Source: Clostridia bacterium
Lineage (GTDB): Bacteria > Bacillota > Clostridia > Oscillospirales > CAG-272
Assembly: GCA_017531925.1 (NCBI GenBank)
Contig: JAFXKD010000038.1
Coordinates: 1 to 39,118 of the forward strand
DNA length: 39,118 nt
Reading direction: 5' to 3'
The notes beneath the pieces were generated by a model. It searched no databases. It was not told the DNA's origin and worked only from the letters and a program-made list of their open reading frames with translations. Below are positions 7,845-16,105 of this stretch, in pieces; the first letter of the stretch is position 1, and each line of letters opens with the position of its first letter. The position numbers were made by a program, and so were the translations under genes.

Positions 7845-8510
7845 ATGGATTTGTTTGCTAATATTTTTGTAAGCGGAATGAATGTTGGAACGTATATTCT
7901 GAGCGCTCTCGTTGCCATTGCGTGCGGTGCGTTGGTCGCGGTGGCGTCCTCACTTAAGGCGAGAATTTCAAAAAGCTTTTTTATGACTCTCATCATTTTG
8001 CCCCTTGCGGTGCAGACGGTAATTGTTATGGTGAACGGCAACGTCGGAGCGGGAATTGCCGTTGCGGGTGCATTCTCTCTTATCCGCTTCCGCTCCGTTC
8101 CCGCAAAGGCTAAGGATATAGTTTCCATCTTCGTTGCTATGACCGCGGGACTTGCCTGCGCGTCGGGCTATATTGGTATAGCCGTAATTTTTACTCTCAT
8201 TGCCTGCGCGTGCATTCTTCTTATATCTAACATCAGAATGAGCGCGGACAAGGAGATGGAGCTGAGGATGACCGTCCCCTAAAATCTGAATTTCGTGGGC
8301 GCGTTTGACGACCTTTTTGAAAAATATACGAAAAAAAGCTCCCTTATCTCCGTCAAGAGCGCGAATATGGGAAGTCTTTATAAGCTTACATACAGAATTG
8401 AAATGAAGGACGATAGCGAGGTGCGATGCTTTATCGACGATCTTCGCGTAAGAAACGGCAATCTTGAGATCAATATATTCAAAATTGAGGGAAGTGCAGA
8501 AGAATTATGA
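7845..8510 (+). pseudogene. DUF4956 membrane protein interrupted by an in-frame TAA
   Basis: The first part (7845-8282, 145 residues) is the membrane half of a DUF4956 protein: several hydrophobic helices and the hallmark NGNVGAGIAVAGAFSLIRFRSVP. Translation stops at TAA 8280-8282. The same frame then continues without further stops to 8510 with the family's C-terminal half (NLNFVGAFDDLFEKYT, SVKSANMGSLYKLTYRI, RVRNGNLEI). Reading through gives 221 residues, the normal length. Homologues usually have Glu at the stop position, so GAA to TAA (one base) explains it. A GTG at 8295 could restart translation, but no ribosome binding site is visible. The last codons overlap the next gene (ATGA at 8507). 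It could be a pseudogene, a split gene or a sequencing error. Confidence 0.82.
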
Positions 8511-10297
8511 TTAAAAGTAAGAAGCTTTTGATAGCCTTGACCGTTTTGATAGCATTGATATTATCGGTTACGCTGGTATATTCCTGCAATAAGCAAGACG
8601 GCGAAACGCCGAGCAGCAACCTTGGTGAGACGCTTGATAATATCGATACGTCCATAGACGATAATGATAAAAGCTCGGAATATAATGAAAGCGGAGCAAC
8701 GGCGGTTGTGTTTTCAGATTCGTCCGTAGCAATAACGGGCTCGGGAGCAGTAGCCTCTGGCTGTGACGTTACTCTTTCGGGCGCGGGAACATTCATCCTC
8801 AGCGGCAAATGCGAGGAAGGCTCCGTTACCGTTGATGCGGGAAAGGGAAATAAAGCGACTGTGGTCCTTGACGGACTTGAGCTTGCAAACGCGGACGGAG
8901 TAGCTATCTACATCAAAAGCGGAAAGAAGATTACGCTTACTCTTGCAGAGGGTAAGGAAAACGTGCTTTCCGACGGTGAGAGCTATTCAATTGTTGAGGA
9001 CGGTAGCACGCTTGACGGTACGATCTTTTCAAAAAGTGATCTTGTTATAAACGGAAATGGCTTGCTGACGGTGAACGGAAATAACGCCCACGGTATAGTT
9101 TCCAAGGACGGACTTACAATCACGGGCGGAAGCATCAGCGTCAGCTCAAAATCCACGGGAATATGCGGCAAGGATTTTCTGAAGATCGTGGATGCGCAGA
9201 TAAGTGTGAGTGCGGGAAGCGACGCGCTCCGCTCCGACAACGAAACGGATGCGGATATGGGATATATCTACGTTCAGAGCGGTACTTTTACGCTTGACGC
9301 ATACAACGATGCTATGCAGGCTTATTCGTTCGTTATAATTGAGGATGGAGATTTTGATATTTCTACCTCTGCCACCTCGTCAAGCGAGAGCGCAAAGGGA
9401 ATAAAGGGAGGCTCGGGAGTGAAGATCTCCGGCGGTACATTCACATTTGATATGGAGGACGACGGACTTCATACAAACGGCGATATACTAGTTACGGGTG
9501 GAGATTTTACTATAAATACGGGCGACGACGGCGTGCACGCGGACGGCACACTTGAAATCACGGGCGGAAATATCGTTATTAGCAGATCCTATGAGGGTAT
9601 CGAGGGAACTCATATCGTCGTTTCCGGCGGATATATAGATATTACCTCCTCCGATGACGGAATGAACGCATCGGGCGGAAACAATTCTAATTCGACTGCT
9701 GTCGGCGGCAGACCCGGAATGGATATGTTTGAAGCTACGGACGGCTCCATCACGGTAAGCGGTGGATATATAATAATTCATAACGAAGGCGACGGAGTTG
9801 ACTCCAACGGCTCACTTACGGTTTCGGGAGGCGTAATACTCGTTGACGGACCGCAGTCGGGCGGAAACGGCTCGTTTGACTATGCAAGTACGGCAGAAAT
9901 AACGGGCGGAGTTGTGATCACTCTCGGTACGAGCGAGATGGCACAGAATTTTTCCGAGGCAACTCAGGGCACTATGCTCGTAGGCTTTAATGGATATGCC
10001 CCTATTGGAACAACTCTTAGCGTTTGCGATGAAAACGGAAACGTGATAGTTGCCTTCACCTCAACCAAATATTTCAGCTGCGCGCTGTTTTCCGCACCCG
10101 AGATCAAAAAGGGAAGCACGTATTCCATCTATATGGATGCAGATATTGAGGGACTTGACATGAACGGCTACGCCCATAATACTACGCAAACGGGCGGAAC
10201 CCTTCTTGGCTCTATTGAAATGACCGACTATATTTACGGCCAGGGGTCAGGAATGGGCGGAGGCGGTAAGCCCGGTGGAGGCGGAAGACCACGATAA
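8507..10297 (+). CDS. Lipoprotein with carbohydrate-binding beta-helix (Cthe_2159/DUF4353-like)
   Basis: Surface lipoprotein of 596 residues. The N-terminal signal (about 7-26) ends at VYSC with lipid Cys27, followed by a polar linker. The rest is a right-handed beta-helix built of short repeats: TITGGSISVSS, KISGGTFTF, LVTGGDFTI, LEITGGNIVI, VVSGGYIDI, with recurring DDGxHxxG turns (DDGLHTNG, DDGVHADG, GDGVDSNG). The C-terminus is a Gly-rich tail. The C. thermocellum relative Cthe_2159 binds acidic polysaccharide, so pectin-like or other glycan binding is likely. The start overlaps the DUF4956 stop, indicating translational coupling, which the internal TAA upstream could weaken. Confidence 0.88.
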   Translation: MIKSKKLLIALTVLIALILSVTLVYSCNKQDGETPSSNLGETLDNIDTSIDDNDKSSEYNESGATAVVFSDSSVAITGSGAVASGCDVTLSGAGTFILSGKCEEGSVTVDAGKGNKATVVLDGLELANADGVAIYIKSGKKITLTLAEGKENVLSDGESYSIVEDGSTLDGTIFSKSDLVINGNGLLTVNGNNAHGIVSKDGLTITGGSISVSSKSTGICGKDFLKIVDAQISVSAGSDALRSDNETDADMGYIYVQSGTFTLDAYNDAMQAYSFVIIEDGDFDISTSATSSSESAKGIKGGSGVKISGGTFTFDMEDDGLHTNGDILVTGGDFTINTGDDGVHADGTLEITGGNIVISRSYEGIEGTHIVVSGGYIDITSSDDGMNASGGNNSNSTAVGGRPGMDMFEATDGSITVSGGYIIIHNEGDGVDSNGSLTVSGGVILVDGPQSGGNGSFDYASTAEITGGVVITLGTSEMAQNFSEATQGTMLVGFNGYAPIGTTLSVCDENGNVIVAFTSTKYFSCALFSAPEIKKGSTYSIYMDADIEGLDMNGYAHNTTQTGGTLLGSIEMTDYIYGQGSGMGGGGKPGGGGRPR

Positions 10298-10304
10298 ATT
10301 CAAA

Positions 10305-10338
10305 ATTGATAGCCCTCTCGGGCTATCAATTTGTTTTT
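10305..10338 (+). terminator. Intrinsic terminator of the VTC operon
   Basis: ATTGATAGCCC (10305-10315) pairs perfectly with GGGCTATCAAT (10320-10330) around TCTC, followed by TTGTTTTTT. Confidence 0.9.
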
Positions 10339-10345
10339 TACGATA

Positions 10346-10597
10346 TTATTCATCCGACGGAATTATCTCTCCGGAAACGGTGAGGGAAGCTCTTCTGTTT
10401 TTCGCAACGGATATTACCGCCATCTCGTCGCCGAGCTTGAATGCCTCCTGGCTTTCTCCGAAAAGCCTTGCGGAATATAGGGGATAAGTATTTTCATCAA
10501 TCTTGATCTTAGCTCTTGAAAACAGAGTTCTCGGAGTGTATTCGACCGTGTGAGTTCCAGTATCAGAGGTGACGGTCCATTTTTGCTTTTTTGCCAT
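10346..10597 (-). CDS. Small hypothetical protein (83 aa)
   Basis: No family recognised with confidence. The protein is soluble, without signal peptide or membrane segment, and begins MAKKQKWTV. The pattern of short beta strands (KWTVTSDTGTHTVEYTP, AKIKIDENTYPL, EAFKLGDEMAVISVAK, ASLTVSGEII) suggests a small all-beta fold and is faintly reminiscent of FAIM-like domains; that resemblance is a guess. AAAGGAGCG precedes the ATG and a good promoter lies at 10632-10660, so the gene looks real and independently expressed. It converges with the VTC operon. Confidence 0.75.
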   Translation of the reverse strand: MAKKQKWTVTSDTGTHTVEYTPRTLFSRAKIKIDENTYPLYSARLFGESQEAFKLGDEMAVISVAKNRRASLTVSGEIIPSDE

Positions 10598-10631
10598 TTT
10601 ATCGCTCCTTTTTTAGTTTTTATCCGTAAAT

Positions 10632-10660
10632 ATTCTATCATAAAAGTAAAATAAAGTCAA
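10632..10660 (-). promoter_or_regulatory. Promoter of the 83-aa gene
   Basis: Minus strand: -35 TTGACT (10655-10660), 17-bp spacer, -10 TAGAAT (10632-10637). Confidence 0.75.
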
Positions 10661-10691
10661 TAATTAAAAAATTTACAAATTACTACTTTAC

Positions 10692-10721
10692 TTTATCAGC
10701 GTTTGGGTGTAAAATTATAAT
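10692..10721 (+). promoter_or_regulatory. Promoter of the DUF5685 operon
   Basis: -35 TTTATC (10692-10697), 18-bp spacer, perfect -10 TATAAT (10716-10721). Confidence 0.55.
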
Positions 10722-10747
10722 AGATAATTGTGCGCGGAGGTGGATTT

Positions 10748-11617
10748 ATGTTTGGATACGTAGTCGTTGATAAGTCATCCTTGCGCATTCGTGAATACGA
10801 TTATTACAGGGCGTCATATTGCGGACTCTGTCACGCGATGGGAAAATGCACGGGCTGTCTCTCAAGGCTGACTCTCAGCTACGATATGACATTTTTCGCG
10901 CTCCTTCGCGGAATGCTTCTTGGAGAGAGCGTTGAATTTGAAAAGAAGAGATGCATCCGCCACCCCCTGAAGCCCGTTAACACGGTCAAAATGAGCCCCC
11001 AGCTTGAATATTCCGCGTTCGTCGGAGGAATACTGACGTCGGGGAAGATAGAGGACAATATAAATGACGAGAAGGGTGCAAAGCGGCTTGCGGCAAGGCT
11101 TTTGCGCGCGTTTTTCTCCGGAATGGATAGGAAATCGTCCGCAGCTTTGCCCGAGATATCCGCTATCGTAAGAGGTAAGCTTGACGAGCTTGCGGAGCTT
11201 GAAAGGGCAAAAACACCCTCGATAGATGCTCCTGCGGACATTTTCGGAGAGATGATGGCGCAGCTTCTCGCATTCGGACTTGAAAACGAGAAGGAGCTTA
11301 TTGCCCGAAGCATAGGAAAGCGGCTTGGCAGATGGATATATATGGTCGATGCGCTCGATGATTATGCTTCCGATGCAAAAAGCGGTAGCTACAATCCGTT
11401 TGTCCTGCTTTATGGCGGGGAGGATTTTACGCCCGATAACCTTGAATCCATCTCGGGAATGCTTGAAGCGGAGATGGCACTCGTCTGCTCGGCTCTTGAC
11501 CTTCTTGACGGTGATAGCGACAGTAATAGGAGCGAGATAATAAAGAATATACTGTGCATTGGAATGCCTTCGGGCGTTAAAAGGATTTGCGAGAAGCAGA
11601 ATAAAGAAAATAAGTAA
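10748..11617 (+). CDS. DUF5685 family protein
   Basis: A 289-residue, mostly helical protein of unknown function. The N-terminus has YYRASYCGLCHAMG (a CxxC pair) and FFALLRGMLLG. The C-terminal half carries RWIYMVDALDDYASD followed by GSYNPF, an acidic helix motif loosely like the Asp-rich motifs of class I isoprenoid synthases; no activity is claimed. The ATG at 10748 follows GCGGAGGTGG, and the GTG at 10730 lies upstream of that site. The J-domain gene follows 20 bp later and a membrane protein after that, a trio often seen together in Clostridia, which suggests a shared job in protein folding or envelope assembly. Confidence 0.85.
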   Translation: MFGYVVVDKSSLRIREYDYYRASYCGLCHAMGKCTGCLSRLTLSYDMTFFALLRGMLLGESVEFEKKRCIRHPLKPVNTVKMSPQLEYSAFVGGILTSGKIEDNINDEKGAKRLAARLLRAFFSGMDRKSSAALPEISAIVRGKLDELAELERAKTPSIDAPADIFGEMMAQLLAFGLENEKELIARSIGKRLGRWIYMVDALDDYASDAKSGSYNPFVLLYGGEDFTPDNLESISGMLEAEMALVCSALDLLDGDSDSNRSEIIKNILCIGMPSGVKRICEKQNKENK

Positions 11618-11637
11618 TTAACATAGGAGAGACTTAA

Positions 11638-12255
11638 ATGAAGGATCCGTATCAGGTGCTTGGAGTTGCGCAGGACGCAACCGACGAGGAAATAAAGGAC
11701 GCGTATCGCGCGCTCGTTAAAAAATACCATCCCGATAAGTTTGCGGACAGCGACCTTGCCGAGCTTGCAAACGAGAAGATGAAGGAGGTAAACGCCGCGT
11801 ACGACGAGATACAGAAGATGAGGAACGGCGGTTCGCAAAAGAGACAGTCAAACGGCGGCGGCTTTAATCCGAGCAATTCCTCAAGCAGCGAGTTTTATAC
11901 GAGAATACGCCAGTTCATCAATATGGGTAGTATCTTTGAGGCTGAGCAGATGCTCATTACAACTCCTCAGGAGAAAAGAGGCGCGGAGTGGAACTATCTA
12001 TACGCCTGCGTTATGGTGAAAAAGGGATATTATGCGGACGCGCAGAGATATTTTGATATCGCATGCAGTATGGAGCCGGATAATTACGAATACCAGAACG
12101 CGAGAAACGCCTTCCGTATGAGAAGTCAGCAGAACGGTACGTACAGAACGTACCAAAGCTCAAACGGCTGCTGCGACCTTGACTGCTGTAGCTCGCTTAT
12201 CTGCGCGGATTGTTGCTGTGAATGTATGGGCGGCGACCTTATCGGCTGCTGCTGA
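11638..12255 (+). CDS. J-domain protein with Cys-rich C-terminus
   Basis: The 205-residue protein has an N-terminal J domain (about 3-65) with the DnaK-stimulating HPD motif at residues 31-33, a Gly/Ser/Asn linker, and a TPR-like helical segment (about 90-160; EAEQMLITTPQ, YADAQRYFDIACSMEP). The last 28 residues contain 11 Cys, mostly as CC or CCC clusters, a potential metal or lipid-attachment site. It lacks the DnaJ zinc finger and client domains, so it is a specialised co-chaperone, not DnaJ itself. AGGAGAG lies before the ATG. It overlaps no neighbour; the next ATG is 11 bp downstream. Confidence 0.9.
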   Translation: MKDPYQVLGVAQDATDEEIKDAYRALVKKYHPDKFADSDLAELANEKMKEVNAAYDEIQKMRNGGSQKRQSNGGGFNPSNSSSSEFYTRIRQFINMGSIFEAEQMLITTPQEKRGAEWNYLYACVMVKKGYYADAQRYFDIACSMEPDNYEYQNARNAFRMRSQQNGTYRTYQSSNGCCDLDCCSSLICADCCCECMGGDLIGCC

Positions 12256-12266
12256 GAGGGAAGGAT

Positions 12267-12806
12267 ATGGCAAGAAAAAAGACCTCATTTGATAAGAAAA
12301 TAGTTGTTGCAGGCGTTTTAGCCGCGCTTTCGGTGATAATACTCTATCTCGGATGCGCTATTGAGGTGCTTGATCTTACAATGAGCGCGATAGTGTCGCT
12401 GCTCGTGGTGGTGATAGTTATCGAGATGGGCTATAAATACGCGTGGATGACCTATATCGCAACGTCCATCCTATCAATAATTTTACTTCCGCAAAAGAGC
12501 CCCGCGATCTTTTACGCGTGCTTTATGGGCTTTTATCCGATAATCAAATCGTATTACGAGCGAATCGGCTCATCTCTCTTAAGATGGGTGGTAAAGCTTA
12601 TCACGGGAAATGCCGCGATTGGACTTATGTTCCTTTTTATGAGCCTTTTCGTGCCCGAAGAATTTGAGGGCGGCTGGATACTCGCCGTAACGTACGTTCT
12701 CGCTATCGTGGCATTCATTACCTACGATATCGCCCTTTCCAAGCTCATAACCCTCTATTTCGTGAGAATAAGGGATAGAATTAAGATCTATAAATTTTTG
12801 AAATAA
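12267..12806 (+). CDS. Membrane protein of unknown function (179 aa)
   Basis: A short basic N-terminus (MARKKTSFDKK) is followed by about five hydrophobic segments (VVAGVLAALSVIILYLG, AIVSLLVVVIVIEMGY, ATSILSIILLP, AAIGLMFLFMSLFV, ILAVTYVLAIVAFITYDIAL). The overall look resembles small substrate-binding or assembly membrane proteins of Firmicutes, but no specific family can be named. The ATG at 12267 follows GAGAGGGAAGG; an in-frame ATG at 12222 lies inside the J-protein gene and lacks a site. It is third gene of the DUF5685 operon, ending at a strong terminator. Confidence 0.8.
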   Translation: MARKKTSFDKKIVVAGVLAALSVIILYLGCAIEVLDLTMSAIVSLLVVVIVIEMGYKYAWMTYIATSILSIILLPQKSPAIFYACFMGFYPIIKSYYERIGSSLLRWVVKLITGNAAIGLMFLFMSLFVPEEFEGGWILAVTYVLAIVAFITYDIALSKLITLYFVRIRDRIKIYKFLK

Positions 12807-12807
12807 T

Positions 12808-12842
12808 AAAAAGCCATTGGATATTCCAATGGCTTTTTATTA
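12808..12842. terminator. Bidirectional terminator (DUF5685 operon / gap)
   Basis: AAAAAGCCATTGGA (12808-12821) pairs with TCCAATGGCTTTTT (12825-12838). T-runs lie on both strands between converging genes. Confidence 0.9.
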
Positions 12843-12853
12843 TTTTCAGTTGA

Positions 12854-13879
12854 TTAAGCAAGCTCTGCAAAATACTTGATTGTACGAACCATCTGGCTTG
12901 TGTAGCTGTTCTCGTTGTCGTACCAAGAAACAACCTGTACCTGATATGTGTCGTCGTCGATCTTAGCAACCATTGTCTGTGTTGCATCGAAGAGAGAACC
13001 GTATCTCATACCGATAACGTCGGAGGAAACGATCTCGTCTGTGTTGTAGCCGAAGGACTCGGTAGCAGCAGCCTTCATAGCAGCATTGATGCCGTCCTTT
13101 GTGATGTTCTGACCCTTAACAACTGCAACGAGGATCGTTGTGGAACCTGTGCAGGTGGGAACTCTCTGAGCGGAACCGATGAGCTTACCGTTAAGCTCGG
13201 GGATTACAAGGCCGATAGCCTTAGCAGCGCCTGTGGAGTTGGGAACGATGTTCTGAGCAGCAGCTCTTGCACGGCGAAGGTCACCCTTTCTGTGAGGACC
13301 GTCGAGAACCATCTGGTCGCCTGTGTAAGCGTGAACTGTTGTCATGATACCGCTCTGGATGGGAGCGTAATCGTTAAGAGCCTTAGCCATGGGAGCTAAG
13401 CAGTTTGTTGTGCAGGAAGCAGCGGAGATGATTGTATCCTCAGCTGTAAGTGTTTCGTTGTTTACACCGAAAACGATTGTCTTAAGGTCATTGCCTGCGG
13501 GAGCAGAGATAACTACCTTCTTAGCGCCTGCGTTGATATGAGCCTGAGATTTTTCCTTGGATGTGTAGAAGCCTGTGCATTCAAGAACAACGTCAACACC
13601 GAGCTCACCCCAAGGGCAGTCAGCTGCGTTCTTTTCAGCATAGATCTTAAGTGTCTTACTGTCAACTGTGATAGTGCCTGCCTCGTCGTCAGCCTCAACA
13701 GTGTGACCCATAGCAACGTAGTTACCCTGAGCTGTGTCGTACTTAAGAAGGTGAGCGAGCATCTTGGGGCTTGTAAGGTCGTTGATAGCTACGATCTCGT
13801 AACCCTCTGCGCCGAACATCTGGCGGAAAGCAAGACGGCCGATACGGCCAAATCCGTTAATAGCAACTTTTACTGACAT
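12854..13879 (-). CDS. gap: Glyceraldehyde-3-phosphate dehydrogenase, type I
   Basis: Oxidises and phosphorylates glyceraldehyde 3-phosphate to 1,3-bisphosphoglycerate with NAD+ (glycolysis, cytosol). The 341 residues show the Rossmann motif NGFGRIGR, Asp34 at the end of strand 2 favouring NAD over NADP, catalytic Cys156 in SAASCTTNC, His183 in [10 protein letters not shown], and C-terminal [18 protein letters not shown] precedes the ATG. The gene is monocistronic, with its own promoter (13954-13982) and terminator. Codon choice is more restricted than in neighbours, as expected of a highly expressed gene. Confidence 0.98.
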   Translation of the reverse strand: MSVKVAINGFGRIGRLAFRQMFGAEGYEIVAINDLTSPKMLAHLLKYDTAQGNYVAMGHTVEADDEAGTITVDSKTLKIYAEKNAADCPWGELGVDVVLECTGFYTSKEKSQAHINAGAKKVVISAPAGNDLKTIVFGVNNETLTAEDTIISAASCTTNCLAPMAKALNDYAPIQSGIMTTVHAYTGDQMVLDGPHRKGDLRRARAAAQNIVPNSTGAAKAIGLVIPELNGKLIGSAQRVPTCTGSTTILVAVVKGQNITKDGINAAMKAAATESFGYNTDEIVSSDVIGMRYGSLFDATQTMVAKIDDDTYQVQVVSWYDNENSYTSQMVRTIKYFAELA

Positions 13880-13953
13880 TTTAATGTCCTCCGTTTTTAA
13901 AATTTAATAATTTTCTTTTGGTTTGGAACTTTTATAAGTCCCCATACACATCT

Positions 13954-13982
13954 ATTTTATCGCATTTTTAAAAAATATACAA
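13954..13982 (-). promoter_or_regulatory. Promoter of gap
   Basis: Minus strand: -35 TTGTAT (13977-13982), 17-bp spacer, -10 TAAAAT (13954-13959). Confidence 0.6.
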
Positions 13983-14111
13983 GAGCTTTGACAAAAATTT
14001 CTCAATTTTGGTAATTTGCTTCAATAAAACATCGTATTTTTCTTCAAATTGTACAAAATAGACAAATTATTAACAAAAATTAGTATAATTTGCGAAAAAG
14101 TCAAATTCATA

Positions 14112-14140
14112 TTGAAAAAACTATGCTTATATTGTATAAT
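14112..14140 (+). promoter_or_regulatory. Promoter of the yitT-like gene
   Basis: -35 TTGAAA (14112-14117), 17-bp spacer, perfect -10 TATAAT (14135-14140). Confidence 0.75.
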
Positions 14141-14171
14141 AATTGTAGTAATTATTCTTCCTGGAGGGAAT

Positions 14172-15089
14172 ATGGAGCTAAAGATTACAAAAAAGGATGC
14201 TGTGCATCAGCTTAAAAATATGTTTCTCGTGATATTCGGCACAGCCGTCCTAGCCTTCGGAACTGCGGTGTTTATAGAGCCGTACAATCTGGTAACGGGC
14301 GGAGTTTCGGGACTTGCAATAGTTCTGGCTGATTTTGTTCCGCTTGAATTGGATTTCAATTTTTATTATACTGTGCTTACGTGGGTGCTTTTCTTTTTGG
14401 GACTTATGCTCCTTGGAAAGGATTTTGCAATAAAGACCTTGCTTTCAACTGTCTTTTGCCCCGTTTTCGTGTCACTGTTTTCGCATCTTGTTGAGCAGCA
14501 GACCTTGAACGGTATGTTCGTTATGCAAAATTCTCAGTATCAGGATATAGCCGTTCTTCTCGCAGCGGTGTGCGGCGGCGCATGTGTCGGAGCGGGATGT
14601 GCCATAACCTTTATCGCAGGTGGTTCAACGGGCGGTGTGGATGTCCTTGCGTTTTTGCTTATCAAGGTATTCAAAAGAACAAAGAGCTCGCATCTGATCT
14701 TTGCAATAGATGCTGCTATAGTGGTAATGGGATTCTTTGTTAACGATATAGTTATCTCTCTTCTCGGAATAATATCCGCGTTTATCTGCGCGGCGGTAAT
14801 TGACAGAGTATTCCTTGGTAACGAGCAGGCTTACGTTGCTCAGATAGTGTCCGAAAAGAGCGCGGAGATAAGCCGAGGAGTTATCGAGCGACTTGACAGA
14901 ACTGCGACCATCGTTGACGTTGTTGGCGCATACTCGGGTGAGGATAAGAAGATGATGATCGTGTCCTTCAGTATGCGCGAGTATTCCGACCTTATGGCAA
15001 TAATCAACAAGGAGGATCCGCAGGCGTTTATGACGATCTCCCGTGCGCACGAAAATCACGGCGAGGGCTGGACGAGAGCGAAGAAATAA
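14172..15089 (+). CDS. YitT family membrane protein (DUF161 + DUF2179)
   Basis: The 305-residue product has five to six transmembrane helices with family signatures TAVFIEPYNLVTGGVSGLAIVL, AGGSTGGVDVLAFLL and SHLIFAIDAAIVV, then a cytosolic DUF2179 domain (about 215-300; RTATIVDVVGAYSGEDKKMMIVSF, AFMTISRAHENHGEGW). Function in the family is unsettled; transport has been proposed. The ATG at 14172 follows CTGGAGGGAA and lies downstream of a promoter at 14112-14140. A longer in-frame reading from 14049 would begin upstream of that promoter and is rejected. Single-gene unit. Confidence 0.93.
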   Translation: MELKITKKDAVHQLKNMFLVIFGTAVLAFGTAVFIEPYNLVTGGVSGLAIVLADFVPLELDFNFYYTVLTWVLFFLGLMLLGKDFAIKTLLSTVFCPVFVSLFSHLVEQQTLNGMFVMQNSQYQDIAVLLAAVCGGACVGAGCAITFIAGGSTGGVDVLAFLLIKVFKRTKSSHLIFAIDAAIVVMGFFVNDIVISLLGIISAFICAAVIDRVFLGNEQAYVAQIVSEKSAEISRGVIERLDRTATIVDVVGAYSGEDKKMMIVSFSMREYSDLMAIINKEDPQAFMTISRAHENHGEGWTRAKK

Positions 15090-15100
15090 AACTAAAACAG

Positions 15101-15128
15101 AAAGACCGTTGCGCGCAACGGTCTTTTT
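15101..15128. terminator. Bidirectional terminator (yitT-like / hydrolase)
   Basis: A near-perfect palindrome, AAAGACCGTTGC paired with GCAACGGTCTTT (15101-15125), then TTTTT. It serves both converging genes. Confidence 0.9.
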
Positions 15129-15133
15129 TAATA

Positions 15134-16096
15134 TCAATTTGAATATTTACCTATAAATTCAAACACCTTACCCCAATAAGCGTCGGGGTAGAGCAGGGGG
15201 CTCATAATGTGATCGGCATTCTTGAATATCATCATATCCTTTTCACAGCCCGCGGCATCGTAAAGCTCGTAAGCCATTGATACGGGAACCACCGAGTCCG
15301 CGCTTCCGTGAAGAAACAGGATGGGAGTGCGGGATCTTATCACTTGATTAAGAGCGGATGCCTCCTTTATATCAAATCCAACGCGCTTCATTATCGCACG
15401 GCGGAAGATGTTTACCGACGGAAATGCGGGGATGCGCATCATTTTGGGTATTTTGTAAGAATAAGCATCAAAAACGGACGTGTATCCGCAATCCTCTATA
15501 ATACATTTAATGTATGGAGGAAGGCTCTCGCCCGCACACATCATAACGGTGGCAGCGCCCATAGAAACTCCGTGAAGGACGATTTGCGCATCCGTGGCGA
15601 TGCTGTCGATATAATTTGCCCAATCGATAATATCAAGTCTTTCAAGCCAGCCCATGGTACAGAAGTCATAATCGCTGCCCTTGTGAGCGCGCAGATGGGG
15701 AACGAGGACGTTATAGCCCGCATCATAGTATCTTCTTGCTATATATGAAACCGCCTTTACACCCGCGCGGTAACCGTGAACGACTATCGCGTATTTGGAG
15801 CTTTCGTTTTCCCGGCGGTAGAGGAGCGCGTTCATATATCTGCCCTCACGGTTTGGAACGGTAACGGTTATCTGAGGAGCGGTAACGGAAAAGAGCTGAC
15901 CGAGAATGACCTCGGGACTTGATGCAACGTCATCCTGATTTTTCTTGCTCATAACGCTCGTTTTGGGATTTTGTATGCCGCTTTTACCGAGATGAGTGTT
16001 GACTAAGGAATCGAGCGCCTTGTTGAGCGCAAGCCCCGCCACAGCACCGCCGATTATTGCCGCAGCGCCGAGCTTTATCTTTGTTTTCGTTTTCAT
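15134..16096 (-). CDS. Alpha/beta hydrolase, membrane-anchored
   Basis: A 320-residue serine hydrolase. A hydrophobic N-terminal segment (about 8-28, AAAIIGGAVAGLALNKAL) suggests a membrane anchor or uncleaved signal. The alpha/beta hydrolase core shows VVHGYRAG (oxyanion loop), the nucleophile elbow GVSMGA, the acid residue in LHGSADSVVP, and His in NADHIMSP. Relatives are annotated as cell-surface or prolyl-oligopeptidase-like hydrolases; substrate unknown. The start lies 9 bp after the dut stop, with AGGTGAAG as ribosome binding site, so it is co-transcribed with dut. Confidence 0.9.
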   Translation of the reverse strand: MKTKTKIKLGAAAIIGGAVAGLALNKALDSLVNTHLGKSGIQNPKTSVMSKKNQDDVASSPEVILGQLFSVTAPQITVTVPNREGRYMNALLYRRENESSKYAIVVHGYRAGVKAVSYIARRYYDAGYNVLVPHLRAHKGSDYDFCTMGWLERLDIIDWANYIDSIATDAQIVLHGVSMGAATVMMCAGESLPPYIKCIIEDCGYTSVFDAYSYKIPKMMRIPAFPSVNIFRRAIMKRVGFDIKEASALNQVIRSRTPILFLHGSADSVVPVSMAYELYDAAGCEKDMMIFKNADHIMSPLLYPDAYWGKVFEFIGKYSN

Positions 16097-16105
16097 AGCT
16101 TCACC

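Noticed and set aside
8295..8510. Independent 71-codon gene starting at GTG 8295
   Set aside because: Same frame as the upstream DUF4956 and carries its C-terminal half; no ribosome binding site. Better read as one interrupted gene.
14049..14171. N-terminal extension of the YitT-like protein
   Set aside because: It would begin upstream of the promoter (14112-14140) and lacks a ribosome binding site; the ATG at 14172 has a good one.
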